Origin: Streptomyces sp. CB02923
Lineage (GTDB): Bacteria > Actinomycetota > Actinomycetes > Streptomycetales > Streptomycetaceae
Assembly: GCF_001905005.1 (NCBI RefSeq)
Contig: NZ_LWKZ01000001.1
Span: 747,775-811,774 of the forward strand
Direction of reading: 5' to 3'
Length of the DNA: 64,000 nucleotides
A model generated the notes under the pieces. That model did no database searches. It saw nothing but the letters and a program-made list of their open reading frames with translations, and was not told the origin of the DNA. Positions 16,473 through 25,655 of the stretch are shown in pieces. A program made the translations under genes and the position numbers. Numbering within the stretch: position 1 is the stretch's first letter; each line of letters starts with the position of its first letter.

Positions 16473-18665
16473 TCAGCCCGTGGAGGCGCCCTCGACCTTG
16501 GCGACGCGCTTCTGCGGTGCGGGCGGCGCGGACTTCCTGAGCGCCTGCTGCATCGCCGCGGCGGCGTGCGTCGGGGTCATCTTCACCTTGCCGGCGCCGC
16601 CGTCGATCGTCACGTTGTCGAAGGCGTGGCCGTACTTGTCCTCCAGCTTGGCCAGGTTGATGACCGGCTGGAGCTTGCCGTCGGGAGCGACGGTGAAGGT
16701 GAGCAGTTCGCCGATGGAGCGCTGGCTGAACGGCACTTCGACGCCGCCCGCCGACAGGTAGACCCACCCGGAGACGGCCGGCTCGGCCATCTCCTTCATG
16801 GCCCGGTCGACCTCCGCCTTGTCCGCCTTCGGCTGCTGCTCGACGGCGGCCAGCACCACCGGGGTGTTCTTGCCGGTGGCGGCCCGGTCCAGATACGCCT
16901 TCTCGATCTTGCTCTTGGACGCCTTGACGTCGACCGCCTTGTAGGGCGCGCCGTAGTGCGGGACGGCCTTGCCGTTCTCGAAGGTGATGCCGCCGTCCTT
17001 GGCGGAGCCGGCCGGACCGGCCACCGCCTTGAGCGCGATGTCCAGCTTCTCGTCGTCGGTGATCATCGCGGGCTCGGCGGTCCGGGTGCCGCCGAACAGC
17101 GAGCTGATGACGGAGACGGGGTTGTAGTCGCGGCCGGAGGCGTCGCGGACGGTGGCCTGGGTGTCGATGTTCAGCCCGGCCTTGGCGGGCACGAGCGTCT
17201 GCTCCTGGCCGTCCACGGTCAGCTTCAGCGGCTCGGTACGGAACTTCCCGACGGCCGCGTCCAGCTTCTTGACGGCCTCTTCCTTGGTGGCGCCGCCGAT
17301 GTCCACGCCCAGCGCGGTGGTGCCGTTGGGCACGTCCGCGTGGTCGAGCAGCAGCCCCGCGCCGTACGCGACACCGGCCAGCACGACGACCGCGACGCCC
17401 AGCAGGACGACCTTGTTGCGGCCCTTCTTCTTCGGGTTGATCGGTTCGGGGATCTTGGCGCGCGGCGGGGCCGGGGCGTCCTGGCCCGCGCCGGGGCCGG
17501 GCGGGAAGGCCGCGGCGGCCTTCTTCGGCACGGCGTCGGCGGGCACCGTCGGGATGCCGCCGACCAGGGTGTCGCTGGAGAGCTGGTCGCCGCCGCCGGA
17601 CTGTCCCGGGCCGGTGGGCCCGCCGCCGGGGAACCCGCTGCCGGGTCCGGCGGGCGCGCCGCCGGGGAACCCGCTGCCGGGTCCGGCGGGCGCGCCACCG
17701 TTGCCGCCGGCCGGCACGCCGCCCGCGATGCCGCCGGTGACGCCGATGCCGCTGCCGGGTCCGGCGGGCGGGGCGGGGGGCTGCGGGGTGAGCACCGCCG
17801 TGTCGTCGGACATGCCCGGAGCGCCGTCCGCGCCCGGGGTGCCCGGGGCTCCCGGGGAGTGGAAGCCGGCGGGCAGGCCGAAGGCCGCGTCGCCGGTGGC
17901 CGGGCCGGACGTCGGTCCGCTCGGTCCGCTCGGTCCGTGGCCGGTGCGGCCGGTGTCCCGGCCGCCGGGCGTGTCGAACGGGCTCGTCCCGCCCTGCGCC
18001 GCAGGCCCGTCGAACGGACCGGCGGGCGCGTCGAACGGCGACGGGGCCGGGTCGAACGGCGAGCCGCCGCCCTGCGCGGGCCCGTCGGAGAAGTACGGCA
18101 GGTCCGGGCGCGACGATCCGCCGTCGGCCGGGTTCTGCGGCGCGGCGGGGGCCGGGTCGGGCGTGGCCGCCTGCGAGGGGGGCGGGGCGGCCGGGGAACC
18201 GGCGGAGGCCGCCGAAGGCTTGCGGGGCGCGAACCAGTCGCTGGTCTTCTCGGCCGGAGCGCTCCTGGCGCCGTCGGCACCCGGCGCGTCGGGCTTGCGC
18301 GTGCTGCCGGTGCGCTCGCCGGTGCGGTCGGCTCCCGTGGCGGGCCTTCCGCCGGACGCACCCTGGCCGGACGTACCGGATGTACCGGACGGACCGGCAC
18401 CGGTGGATCCGTTCATCCCGGACTCCTCACCGACGGGCTTGCGCACGACGACCGGCGGAATGGGGCGGGACCCCGGAATGTTGATCTTGATCCGCGTGGT
18501 CAGCGTGGTCTCGGTCTTCGGCTCCTCCGGCTTCGCTGCGGCGTCGGCCGCCACCGCCTCGTCCGCCTCGGTGCGAGGCGTTCCGTACGGCGGTGTCCCC
18601 GACGGGTACGCGGCACCGCCGCGCCCCGGGGCGCCGGAGGACGAACTGTCAGATTCACGACTCAA
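16473..18665 (-). CDS. Membrane-anchored PG_binding_4-domain protein with long disordered N-terminus
   Basis: 730 residues from a TTG at 18665, chosen because GGGAGA lies 7 nt upstream and the protein then starts MSRESDSSSSG. Residues 1 to about 415 are low-complexity Pro/Gly/Ser/Ala (cytoplasmic, probably disordered), including a duplicated 12-residue unit. A Lys/Arg cluster precedes one membrane segment (about 416-440). The remaining 290 residues are extracytoplasmic and resemble PG_binding_4 (VanW-associated) domains: GVDIGGATKEEAVKKLD, then two alpha/beta modules ending NVTIDGGAGKVKMTP. A cell-wall role is inferred. An out-of-place longer start at 18737 would add basic residues without a ribosome site. 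Confidence 0.8.
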   Translation of the reverse strand: MSRESDSSSSGAPGRGGAAYPSGTPPYGTPRTEADEAVAADAAAKPEEPKTETTLTTRIKINIPGSRPIPPVVVRKPVGEESGMNGSTGAGPSGTSGTSGQGASGGRPATGADRTGERTGSTRKPDAPGADGARSAPAEKTSDWFAPRKPSAASAGSPAAPPPSQAATPDPAPAAPQNPADGGSSRPDLPYFSDGPAQGGGSPFDPAPSPFDAPAGPFDGPAAQGGTSPFDTPGGRDTGRTGHGPSGPSGPTSGPATGDAAFGLPAGFHSPGAPGTPGADGAPGMSDDTAVLTPQPPAPPAGPGSGIGVTGGIAGGVPAGGNGGAPAGPGSGFPGGAPAGPGSGFPGGGPTGPGQSGGGDQLSSDTLVGGIPTVPADAVPKKAAAAFPPGPGAGQDAPAPPRAKIPEPINPKKKGRNKVVLLGVAVVVLAGVAYGAGLLLDHADVPNGTTALGVDIGGATKEEAVKKLDAAVGKFRTEPLKLTVDGQEQTLVPAKAGLNIDTQATVRDASGRDYNPVSVISSLFGGTRTAEPAMITDDEKLDIALKAVAGPAGSAKDGGITFENGKAVPHYGAPYKAVDVKASKSKIEKAYLDRAATGKNTPVVLAAVEQQPKADKAEVDRAMKEMAEPAVSGWVYLSAGGVEVPFSQRSIGELLTFTVAPDGKLQPVINLAKLEDKYGHAFDNVTIDGGAGKVKMTPTHAAAAMQQALRKSAPPAPQKRVAKVEGASTG
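17621..17692. repeat. Perfect 36-bp tandem duplication inside the PG_binding_4 gene
   Basis: Two identical 36-bp copies (17621-17656 and 17657-17692) encode a repeated 12-residue Pro/Gly-rich unit in the cytoplasmic linker. The length is a multiple of three, so the frame is kept. Confidence 0.9.
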
Positions 18666-18829
18666 AGCAGGTTCTCCCGGTTGGCTCCGCCGCTCGTCAG
18701 TACGGTGCTTGGGCGGCTCGGCGGCGCGCACCACCATACTGGCCGCTGTCGGCGGACACCCCGGGAGCAGGACAACACCCCGCTCCCGAACCGCCGTGCG
18801 GTTCTGAAAATGATCACTCGGTCCGGTAC

Positions 18830-19390
18830 TTACTTGCCAAGTCGGGCCGCTTGCGCACCGTTGGCCCGCATCTGCGAACCGGTGGCACAGATCACAGCCA
18901 GGACGATGCCGCCGACGAGGAAGACATACGTGCCCAGCCCGGCGCCGAAGAGGAAGTCGCCCTCGGGACGGGAGTCACTGAGCAGGATCACGCTCACCAG
19001 CCAGCCCGCGCCCGGCGCCAGCACGCCACCCGTCCGGCCGAGCGCCAGCGCGCCCCCGTAGAAGAGGGCGCCGGCCGCCGCCAGCGCGAGCAGCAGCCCG
19101 CCGGGGAACCACGCCGCCTGGACGAGCCCGCCCGCGGTCGCCACGACCGCGCCGAGCACGAACAGCAGGACGTACGCGCCCACCCGGCCGGGGCTCAGCG
19201 GCGCGGCGAGGCCGGTGGCGGCCGCCGTGCCGCCGGTGCCCGCCTTCCCGGCTACGGCCTTCCCGGTGCCCGCCTTCCCCGCACCGGCCCCGGCCGCCGC
19301 TCCCCGGCCGCCCTTGGGGACGGCCGACGCGCCCGTCTTCGGCCCCTTGCCGCCCGTCGTGGCCCTGGTGCGCTTCTTCGCGCCGCTCAT
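18830..19390 (-). CDS. DUF6113-like small integral membrane protein
   Basis: 186 residues. The first 60 or so are Lys/Gly/Ala rich and likely cytoplasmic, with repeated [12 protein letters not shown] units. Four to five membrane segments follow (about 68-175). No catalytic motif. It overlaps the stop of mshB by four bases (ATGA), so the two are translationally coupled; a protein of this kind is a regular neighbour of mshB in Streptomyces as I recall (DUF6113). A function in mycothiol metabolism is not established. Confidence 0.78.
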   Translation of the reverse strand: MSGAKKRTRATTGGKGPKTGASAVPKGGRGAAAGAGAGKAGTGKAVAGKAGTGGTAAATGLAAPLSPGRVGAYVLLFVLGAVVATAGGLVQAAWFPGGLLLALAAAGALFYGGALALGRTGGVLAPGAGWLVSVILLSDSRPEGDFLFGAGLGTYVFLVGGIVLAVICATGSQMRANGAQAARLGK

Positions 19391-20325
19391 ACCGCCGTCT
19401 CCTTCTCTTCCTCGTCGCGCTCCCCGTCTCCCTCGTCGTCCGCCACACCCGCGAAGAGATCGTCCTCACGTTCCCCTTCCGCGGCGCCGGACCTGCCCCG
19501 TACGAGCTGGTAGTGCTCGGTGGCGAACAGCGGCTGCCCCAGGTCGTTGGAGAGCGCGAAGAAGGGGCCCTCGACGGCGATCTGGGTGGCGTGCGCGCGC
19601 ATCGCCGCGGCCTTCGCGGCCCCGTGGCGCCCGCCGCCCGCGACCGAAGCGGTCACCACGGCGTCGTCCACGACCCCCGGCACGTCGTCCACCCCGGCGA
19701 CACCGGGGAACGACATGCCTGCCGCGCGCAGCCGCGCGAAGCCCTCCTCGACCACCGAGCGCGGGTTGCGGTTCCAGTAGATCTTCCCGATCCGGTGCGG
19801 CGCGCCCAGTTCCGGGCGGAAGGCGGGGTCGGCGGCGAGGTCCGCGGCGCGCATGGCGACGCGGTGCGCCTGGATGTGGTCGGGGTGGCCGTATCCGCCG
19901 TTGTCGTCGTAGGAGACCAGCACCTGCGGCCGCACCTCGCGGACGACGGCGACCAGGTGTCCGGCGGCCTCGTCCAGGTCGGCCTGCCAGAAGGCTTCCG
20001 GCCGGTCGTTCTGCGGGGCGCCCATCATCCCGGAGTCGCGGTAGCGGCCCGCGCCGCCCAGGAAGCGGTGGTCGGTGACACCGAGCGCCTCCATGGCGGC
20101 GGCCAGCTCGCCGACGCGGTACGGGCCCAGGGCGTCGTCGCGGTCCGGCGCGAGGTGGGCCAGGTCCGGCGGGATGACCTCGCCCTCTTCGCCGAGGGTG
20201 CAGGTCACGAGCGTGACCAGGGCTCCTTCGCCCGCATACCTGGCCATCGTGGCGCCATTGTTGATGGACTCGTCGTCCGGATGCGCGTGCACGAGCAGCA
20301 GCCGGCGGGCGGGAAGGTCGGTCAT
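19387..20325 (-). CDS. mshB: Mycothiol biosynthesis deacetylase (GlcNAc-Ins deacetylase)
   Basis: 312 residues. Zinc-dependent LmbE/PIG-L-type amidase removing acetyl from 1-D-myo-inosityl-2-acetamido-2-deoxy-alpha-D-glucopyranoside in the second enzymatic stage of mycothiol synthesis. Motif AHPDDE gives H15 and D18 as zinc ligands with D17 as general base, and GHPDH at 146-150 supplies the third ligand. [13 protein letters not shown] and KIYWN are typical of MshB rather than of the related mycothiol-conjugate amidase. The acidic tail (about 288-312) is a local extension. The downstream membrane-protein gene is coupled by ATGA. Confidence 0.92.
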   Translation of the reverse strand: MTDLPARRLLLVHAHPDDESINNGATMARYAGEGALVTLVTCTLGEEGEVIPPDLAHLAPDRDDALGPYRVGELAAAMEALGVTDHRFLGGAGRYRDSGMMGAPQNDRPEAFWQADLDEAAGHLVAVVREVRPQVLVSYDDNGGYGHPDHIQAHRVAMRAADLAADPAFRPELGAPHRIGKIYWNRNPRSVVEEGFARLRAAGMSFPGVAGVDDVPGVVDDAVVTASVAGGGRHGAAKAAAMRAHATQIAVEGPFFALSNDLGQPLFATEHYQLVRGRSGAAEGEREDDLFAGVADDEGDGERDEEEKETAV

Positions 20326-20477
20326 GGAGACAGCGTACGAGCCGGGCGGCCGGGACCCTGCATCCCGATCCGGCCCGCCCGGCCCGTCCCCCGCTCAGGG
20401 GGCTTGCGCCACCGCTCCGGCGCACGGGCCCCGGCAGGCACCCGGCACCGCGCGGGCACGCCCCGGGAACTGCGTGT

Positions 20478-20672
20478 CTAGAACTTGATGCCCCCCAGCA
20501 TCCCGGCGACGTTCGTCGTCAGCTGCTTGATGGTCGGGCCGATCGACGAACTGGCCAGATAGAAGCCGAGCAGCATGCACACCAGCGCATGTCCCGTCTT
20601 CAGCCCGGACTTCTTGACGAGCAGGAAGACGATGATCGCCAGCAGCACCACCGCCGAAATCGTCAGTGCCAC
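20478..20672 (-). CDS. Small membrane protein, 64 residues
   Basis: GTG at 20672 behind a strong GGAGG. The sequence has two hydrophobic segments (about 1-18 and 28-45) joined by a basic KKSGLKTGHA loop, with a short polar tail ending GGIKF. I recall very similar short proteins as widespread and conserved in Streptomyces, but their function is unknown. Stands alone between mshB and the divergent S9 peptidase gene. Confidence 0.72.
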   Translation of the reverse strand: MALTISAVVLLAIIVFLLVKKSGLKTGHALVCMLLGFYLASSSIGPTIKQLTTNVAGMLGGIKF

Positions 20673-20905
20673 GGCAGCTCACCTCCAAGTACGCACGGTC
20701 CGGACAGCGTTGGAACGGCGCGGGGCCGCCGGCTGACGGCCCCGCGGGCACGGGGATGTCACGCTCCACTCCCATACCCACTCCGCGGAGGGGATCATAA
20801 CTTTCCGCGCTCGCGCATATGTCGGAGCACGGGAGCAGAACGGGGGCGCACGCGATCATCGCGACTACGGTCACGGCCGGGGCGCCGCCACGTAGGCTCG
20901 TCCGC

Positions 20906-23083
20906 ATGACCGCACCGCTCTCCTTTCCCCGGCAACACGCCCGTACCCAGCGCTTCTCGCTGGGCGCGCCGCGCGGCTTCGCGGTGGCGCCGGACGGCTC
21001 ACGCGTCGCCTTCCTCCGCTCCCGTACGGGCACCGATCGAGCGAATCTGCTCTGGGTGCTGGACCTTGACGAGGGGCGGGAGTACGCCGCCGCCGACCCG
21101 GCGGCGCTCCTCTCCGGCGCGGACGAGGAGCTGCCCCCCGAAGAGCGGGCGCGCCGCGAACGTACGCGCGAGGGATCGTCCGGCGTGGTGGGGTACGCCG
21201 TGGACGCCGCGGTGGAGATCGCCGCTTTCGCCCTCTCGGGCCGGCTGTTCGCCGCCGAACTGCGCGCCGGAACGGCCCGTGAACTGCCCGTGCCGGGCCC
21301 GGTGGTGGACCCCCGGCCGTCGCCCGACGGGCGGCACATCGCGTACGTGTCGCAGGGCCGGCTCCGCGTCGTGCCGGCCGATGCCGCACCGGGGGCCGGG
21401 ACGGACGCGGCCGGCACGCCGGGCGACCGCTCCCTGGCCGAGCCGGACGGGCCGGACGTCACCTGGGGCCTCGCGGAGTTCATCGCGGCCGAGGAGATGG
21501 GCCGCTACCGCGGCTTCTGGTGGTCCCCGGACAGCGACCGCGTGCTGGCCGCGCGCGCCGACGACTCGCCCGTACAGCGCTGGTGGATCGCCGATCCCGC
21601 CCACCCGGACCGCGAACCGGCCGAGGTCGCCTATCCGGCGGCCGGTACGCCCAACGCCTCCGTGGGCCTGGCCCTGCTCGGTCTGGACGGCTCGCGCACG
21701 GACGTGACGTGGGACCACGAGCGCTACCCGTACCTGGCGCGCGTGCACTGGTCGGCGGCGGGCCCGCCGCTCCTGCTCGTCCAGAGCCGCGACCAGCGCG
21801 CCCAGCGCTACCTCACGGTCGACACGAAGACCGGCGCGACCAGCACCCTGCACGCCGACGAGGACGCCCGCTGGGTCGAGCTGGCCACCGGGTCGCCCGC
21901 CTGGACCCCGGACGGGCGGCTGGTCCGGGTCGCCGACGAGGGCGGCGCGCGCCGGCTCTTCGTCGGCGACCGGGCACTGACGGAGGCGCCGCTGCACGTA
22001 CGGGCCGTCCTGGACATCGGCGAGGACGACGTGCTGTTCTCGGCGAGCGGCGAGGACCTGCACGACATCGGCGTCTACCGCGCCTGGTACCGGGGCAGCG
22101 GCGACCAGGGGGGCTGGGAGCGGGTCGGGCAGCGCCCGTACCCGTCGGTGTCCTCCGCGGTGCGCGGCGGCGCCGTGACGGTGCTCTCGCACGCCTGTCT
22201 GGAGCGGCCGGGGGCGCAGACGGAGGTGGTGCGCCTGGAGGCGGACGGCGGCGAGACGTGGCTGGCCGCGGTCGGCTCGTACGCGGCGACTCCGGTGCTC
22301 GCCACCAGCCCGCGGCTGGCCCTCTCCGGTGAGCGGCGGATTCCCTGCGCGGTGCTGCTGCCCAACGGCTACCAGGAGGGCGACGGGCCGCTGCCGGTCC
22401 TCATGGACCCGTACGGCGGGCCGCACGGGCAGCGGGTGGTGGCCGCGCACAACGCCCACCTGACCGGGCAGTGGTTCGCCGACCAGGGCTTCGCGGTGAT
22501 CACCGCGGACGGCCGGGGCACCCCGGGCCGCTCCCCGGACTGGGAGAAGGCCATCCACCGGGACCTGGCCGCGGTGGTCCTCCAGGACCAGGTCGACGCG
22601 CTCCAGGGGCTCGCCGGACGCTTCCCGCTGGACCTGGACCGGGTCGCGATCCGGGGCTGGTCCTTCGGCGGCTACCTGGCCGGGCTGGCGGTGCTGCGCC
22701 GCCCCGACGTCTTCCACGCCGCCGTCGTGGGCGCCCCGGTCACCGACCAGCGGCTGTACGACACCCACTACACGGAACGCTATCTGGGGCACCCGGGCGA
22801 GGACCCGGCCCTCTATGCCGCCAATTCCCTGGTCGGCGACGGGGGCCTGGTGGGCGCGGCGGAGCAGCACCGGCCGATGATGATCGTGCACGGCCTGGCG
22901 GACGACAACGTGGCCGTCGCGCACACCCTGCGGCTCTCCTCCGCCCTGCTGGCGGCCGGCCGGCCGCACGAGGTGCTGCCGCTGTCGGGCGTCACGCACA
23001 TGACGCCGCAGGAGCAGGTGGCCGAGAACCTGCTGCTGCTGCAAGTCGACTTCTTGAAGAGGTCGTTGGGGATGCGGGGCTGA
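20906..23083 (+). CDS. S9-family prolyl oligopeptidase / dipeptidyl-peptidase IV-like
   Basis: 725 residues without a signal peptide, so probably cytoplasmic. An N-terminal beta-propeller (about 1-440) shields the entrance; the C-terminal alpha/beta-hydrolase domain (about 450-725) holds the triad: S586 in GWSFGG, D666 in HGLADDNV and H698 in SGVTHMT. An EE pair (GLAEFIAAEEMGR) in the propeller matches the DPP-IV substrate amino-terminus binding motif, favouring dipeptidyl-peptidase over oligopeptidase activity. Such an enzyme could process peptides brought in by the three nearby oligopeptide importers. ATG at 20906; the longer reading start at 20819 has no ribosome site. Confidence 0.88.
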   Translation: MTAPLSFPRQHARTQRFSLGAPRGFAVAPDGSRVAFLRSRTGTDRANLLWVLDLDEGREYAAADPAALLSGADEELPPEERARRERTREGSSGVVGYAVDAAVEIAAFALSGRLFAAELRAGTARELPVPGPVVDPRPSPDGRHIAYVSQGRLRVVPADAAPGAGTDAAGTPGDRSLAEPDGPDVTWGLAEFIAAEEMGRYRGFWWSPDSDRVLAARADDSPVQRWWIADPAHPDREPAEVAYPAAGTPNASVGLALLGLDGSRTDVTWDHERYPYLARVHWSAAGPPLLLVQSRDQRAQRYLTVDTKTGATSTLHADEDARWVELATGSPAWTPDGRLVRVADEGGARRLFVGDRALTEAPLHVRAVLDIGEDDVLFSASGEDLHDIGVYRAWYRGSGDQGGWERVGQRPYPSVSSAVRGGAVTVLSHACLERPGAQTEVVRLEADGGETWLAAVGSYAATPVLATSPRLALSGERRIPCAVLLPNGYQEGDGPLPVLMDPYGGPHGQRVVAAHNAHLTGQWFADQGFAVITADGRGTPGRSPDWEKAIHRDLAAVVLQDQVDALQGLAGRFPLDLDRVAIRGWSFGGYLAGLAVLRRPDVFHAAVVGAPVTDQRLYDTHYTERYLGHPGEDPALYAANSLVGDGGLVGAAEQHRPMMIVHGLADDNVAVAHTLRLSSALLAAGRPHEVLPLSGVTHMTPQEQVAENLLLLQVDFLKRSLGMRG

Positions 23084-23099
23084 GTCCGCAGGCCCGGCT

Positions 23100-24089
23100 T
23101 CACCAGTTGGGCGGCAGGTTCGAGGGCGGGGGCGGCGGCGCGTAACCCGGCGGCAGCTGCCCGCCCGCGGGCCTGCGGGCCCCCGCCGCGTCCGCCGGGC
23201 GGGCCAGCGCCAGGAGCGCCACGAGGCCCGCCAGCGCGGCGAAGGCGCCGGTGGCGACGTCCAGTTGCGTACGTACGGCCAGTGCGCGGAAGTGGCCGAG
23301 CAGCCCCGCGTGCTGCTCGGAGGCCAGCGCCAGAGCGCCGTGCACCGCCAGCAACGTCGCGGCCAGCAGGGCCAAAGGCCGTATCGACGAGGCCCGTTGG
23401 GCTGCTCCGGCAGCCGACAGCAGGGACAGCAGGGCGAGCGACAGTAGATACCAGTCACCCGGAGGCTCCAGCAGCGCGCGGTGCGCTTCGCCGTCACCGA
23501 TGACGCTGTCCCCGTAGGCGCTCCAGCCCACCTCCCGTACGGTGTGGATCTGCCAGGCCACCAGCACCAGCCCCGCGGCGCCCAGCACCAGCGCCGCCAC
23601 CGCCGCGGGCGCGCGGCGCAGGCGCTTCGTCCGGCGGTCCGCGCCGCCGCGGCCCGCCGACGCGGCGATCAGCAGGAGCACGCTCACCACAAGGGCGGTG
23701 CCCGCCGTGGCCAGCGCCCACGCCCTGACCCCCGGGCCCGCCCCGGGCAGCCCGCCCGTACCGAGGCTCCACAGGGGCGGTGCCCGGAACAGCAGCGTCA
23801 CCACGGCCACCGCGGTCAGCGCGCCCGGGGCGGACGGCGAGCGGCGCAGCACCGCCACCGCGGCGAGCAGGCAGCCGAGTCCCAGCATCGGGTCGAGTGG
23901 CGTGGTGGCCCGGACCGCCGGGCCTCCCGGCCGCGCCGGCTCGCCCGTCCACGACCACCAGACGTCCGCCGGGTGTGCGGCCACGGCGAGGTCACGGGCG
24001 ATCCATCCGGCGCTCAGCAGCGCGAGCAGCAGGCACAACAGCGCGCCGAACCCGCCGACACCGCGCGCGCGAGCCCTTCTCCGCCCCAT
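23100..24089 (-). CDS. Polytopic membrane protein of unknown function
   Basis: 329 residues with about eight hydrophobic segments spread over residues 12-300. The N-terminus is strongly basic (GRRRARARG), and the C-terminus is a Pro-rich cytoplasmic tail (PPGYAPPPPP). No recognised domain. ATG at 24089 is chosen; a GTG at 24116 would add nine residues. Convergent with the S9 peptidase gene (16 bp apart). Confidence 0.65.
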   Translation of the reverse strand: MGRRRARARGVGGFGALLCLLLALLSAGWIARDLAVAAHPADVWWSWTGEPARPGGPAVRATTPLDPMLGLGCLLAAVAVLRRSPSAPGALTAVAVVTLLFRAPPLWSLGTGGLPGAGPGVRAWALATAGTALVVSVLLLIAASAGRGGADRRTKRLRRAPAAVAALVLGAAGLVLVAWQIHTVREVGWSAYGDSVIGDGEAHRALLEPPGDWYLLSLALLSLLSAAGAAQRASSIRPLALLAATLLAVHGALALASEQHAGLLGHFRALAVRTQLDVATGAFAALAGLVALLALARPADAAGARRPAGGQLPPGYAPPPPPSNLPPNW

Positions 24090-24534
24090 GACGTGGCCCA
24101 CCCCCTGCCCCCGCACGGACAGGTCTACTCCAGCCGCCGCACCGGGACAACCGTGTGTCAGCAGACGGCGGGCGGTGGCCGGGCGGCAGCCGGCCGGGGC
24201 GGTCGCAGGGCCGCCCCGGCCGGTTCACGGCACCCGCACGGCCGTACGCTGTCGAGTATGGCGCGTCCGTATATCGGCGTGACGACAGTCAAGTTGCCCC
24301 GGCGTTACGGATGTTGGGTACGAAATGTCGCCCATGCCGTGCGGCGCGCACCGCTGTCAAGCACGCCATGGCGTCAATCTGCGCAATCTTCGCTCAAGAA
24401 GCGGAAACCGCCCAAGTGAGCGTTCACCGTCCTCTTGACTGGGCCATAAATCACTTGCCAAAGTCCGCTCAACCAGCGGTGCGAATCAGTGCCGCTTCCT
24501 GCTGCAAGTGAACTCGGTGCGGGGGAACTTCGCG
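24090..24534. other. Upstream region of the BldK-type operon, about 445 bp, no gene recognised
   Basis: The part from about 24270 to 24510 is less GC-rich than surrounding genes and looks like a long promoter and leader. A TTGACT at 24435-24440 could be a -35 box, but the best spaced -10 candidate (CAAAGT) is poor. A CACTTGC/GCAAGTG pair (24452-24458 and 24503-24509) could close a leader structure. Frames here lack ribosome sites. Confidence 0.4.
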
Positions 24535-25566
24535 ATGACCAGTCCGTCCCAGACCGCGTTAACGCAGACCGACCCCTCCGGACTCGGACCCGAAGGGCTG
24601 CGGAAAGTCAAGGGCCGTAAGGACGGGGAACTGGTCGGCCGTTCCCCCGGCCAATTGATGTGGATCAGGTTCAAGCGCGACCGGACCGGGGTGATCAGTG
24701 GCTGCGTCGTCATCGCGTTCTTTCTGATCGGCCTGCTCGCGCCGCTGATCTCGAAGCTGTACGGCAAGGATCCGTACACCCGGTACGGGCAGATCACCCC
24801 GGGTCTGCTGATCAACGGATATCCCGCCCAGCCCAACGGAGGCATCTCCTCGGAATTCTGGTTCGGGATCGAGCCGACCCTCGGTCGTGACGTGTTCATG
24901 CAACTCGTCTACGGCATCCGGACGACCCTTTACCTCTCGGTCGCCATCACCCTGGTATCGGTACTCACGGCCATCGTGCTGGGGGTGGCCGCCGGATACT
25001 TCGGCGGCCGGGTCGACTACTTCATCGGCCGCGTCATCGACCTGCTGATGGCCTTTCCCAACCAGCTCTTCTTCGTCGCGTTCGTCCCCGTGGTCGGCGC
25101 GATCTTCGTGGCCCCCGAGGACGCGATGGAGACCTGGATGCGCTGTCTCATCCTGATCCTGGTGCTGTGGTTCCTGGGCTGGATGAGCCTGGCCCGGCTG
25201 CTGCGCGGCACCGTCCTGTCGCTGCGCGAACGCGAGTTCATCGACGCCGCCAAGGTCAGCGGGGCCTCCCCGGCCCGCATCATCCGGCGCGAGCTGCTGC
25301 CCAACGTCATGACGCCGATCCTGGTGCAGACGACGTACATGCTCCCCAACTTCGTCACCTCGATCGCGGGCCTGTCCTTCCTCGGCGTCGGCCTGGTCGA
25401 ACCCACCCCCGACTGGGGCCGGATGTTCGCCAACGCGGCCGACTACTACCGGAACGACATCACGTACTTGTTCTTCCCCGGCATCGCGATGGTGGTCTTC
25501 ATCGTCGCGTTCAACCTCCTCGGGGATTCCGTCCGGGACGCCTTCGACCCGAAGCGCGCCCGGTGA
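24535..25566 (+). CDS. BldK-type oligopeptide ABC permease (DppC/OppC-like), first gene of operon
   Basis: 343 residues, six membrane segments. N-terminal cytoplasmic stretch (about 1-50), then an OppC-N segment; the inner-membrane EAA loop (about 220-255) reads EFIDAAKVSGASPARIIRRELLPN. It forms half of the channel for imported peptides. ATG at 24535 follows GGGGGAA. Codon 9 is TTA (24559-24561), so translation should depend on the bldA leucyl-tRNA. The operon order permease, lipoprotein, permease, ATPase, ATPase matches bldKA-E of S. coelicolor, required there for aerial mycelium formation; the orthology is my inference from layout and sequence type. Confidence 0.88.
   Translation: MTSPSQTALTQTDPSGLGPEGLRKVKGRKDGELVGRSPGQLMWIRFKRDRTGVISGCVVIAFFLIGLLAPLISKLYGKDPYTRYGQITPGLLINGYPAQPNGGISSEFWFGIEPTLGRDVFMQLVYGIRTTLYLSVAITLVSVLTAIVLGVAAGYFGGRVDYFIGRVIDLLMAFPNQLFFVAFVPVVGAIFVAPEDAMETWMRCLILILVLWFLGWMSLARLLRGTVLSLREREFIDAAKVSGASPARIIRRELLPNVMTPILVQTTYMLPNFVTSIAGLSFLGVGLVEPTPDWGRMFANAADYYRNDITYLFFPGIAMVVFIVAFNLLGDSVRDAFDPKRAR
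24559..24561 (+). promoter_or_regulatory. TTA codon (bldA control point) in the first BldK-type gene
   Basis: In-frame leucine codon TTA at codon 9 (Q-T-A-L-T-Q). In Streptomyces TTA is read only by the bldA tRNA, which is usually abundant late in growth; a TTA this close to the start is well placed to gate translation of the operon's first gene. Confidence 0.85.
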
Positions 25567-25655
25567 ACCGTGTTCCACGGGGGGTGCTGCCACCCCAGCA
25601 CCGCACACGTCAGGCAGCGGCCACGGAACTACGACAGGCAGGTGCATCCACCACC

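Noticed and set aside
24435..24463. Confident sigma-70-type promoter before the BldK-type operon
   Set aside because: TTGACT is a fair -35, but no acceptable -10 lies at 16-18 bp, so it is not listed as a promoter.
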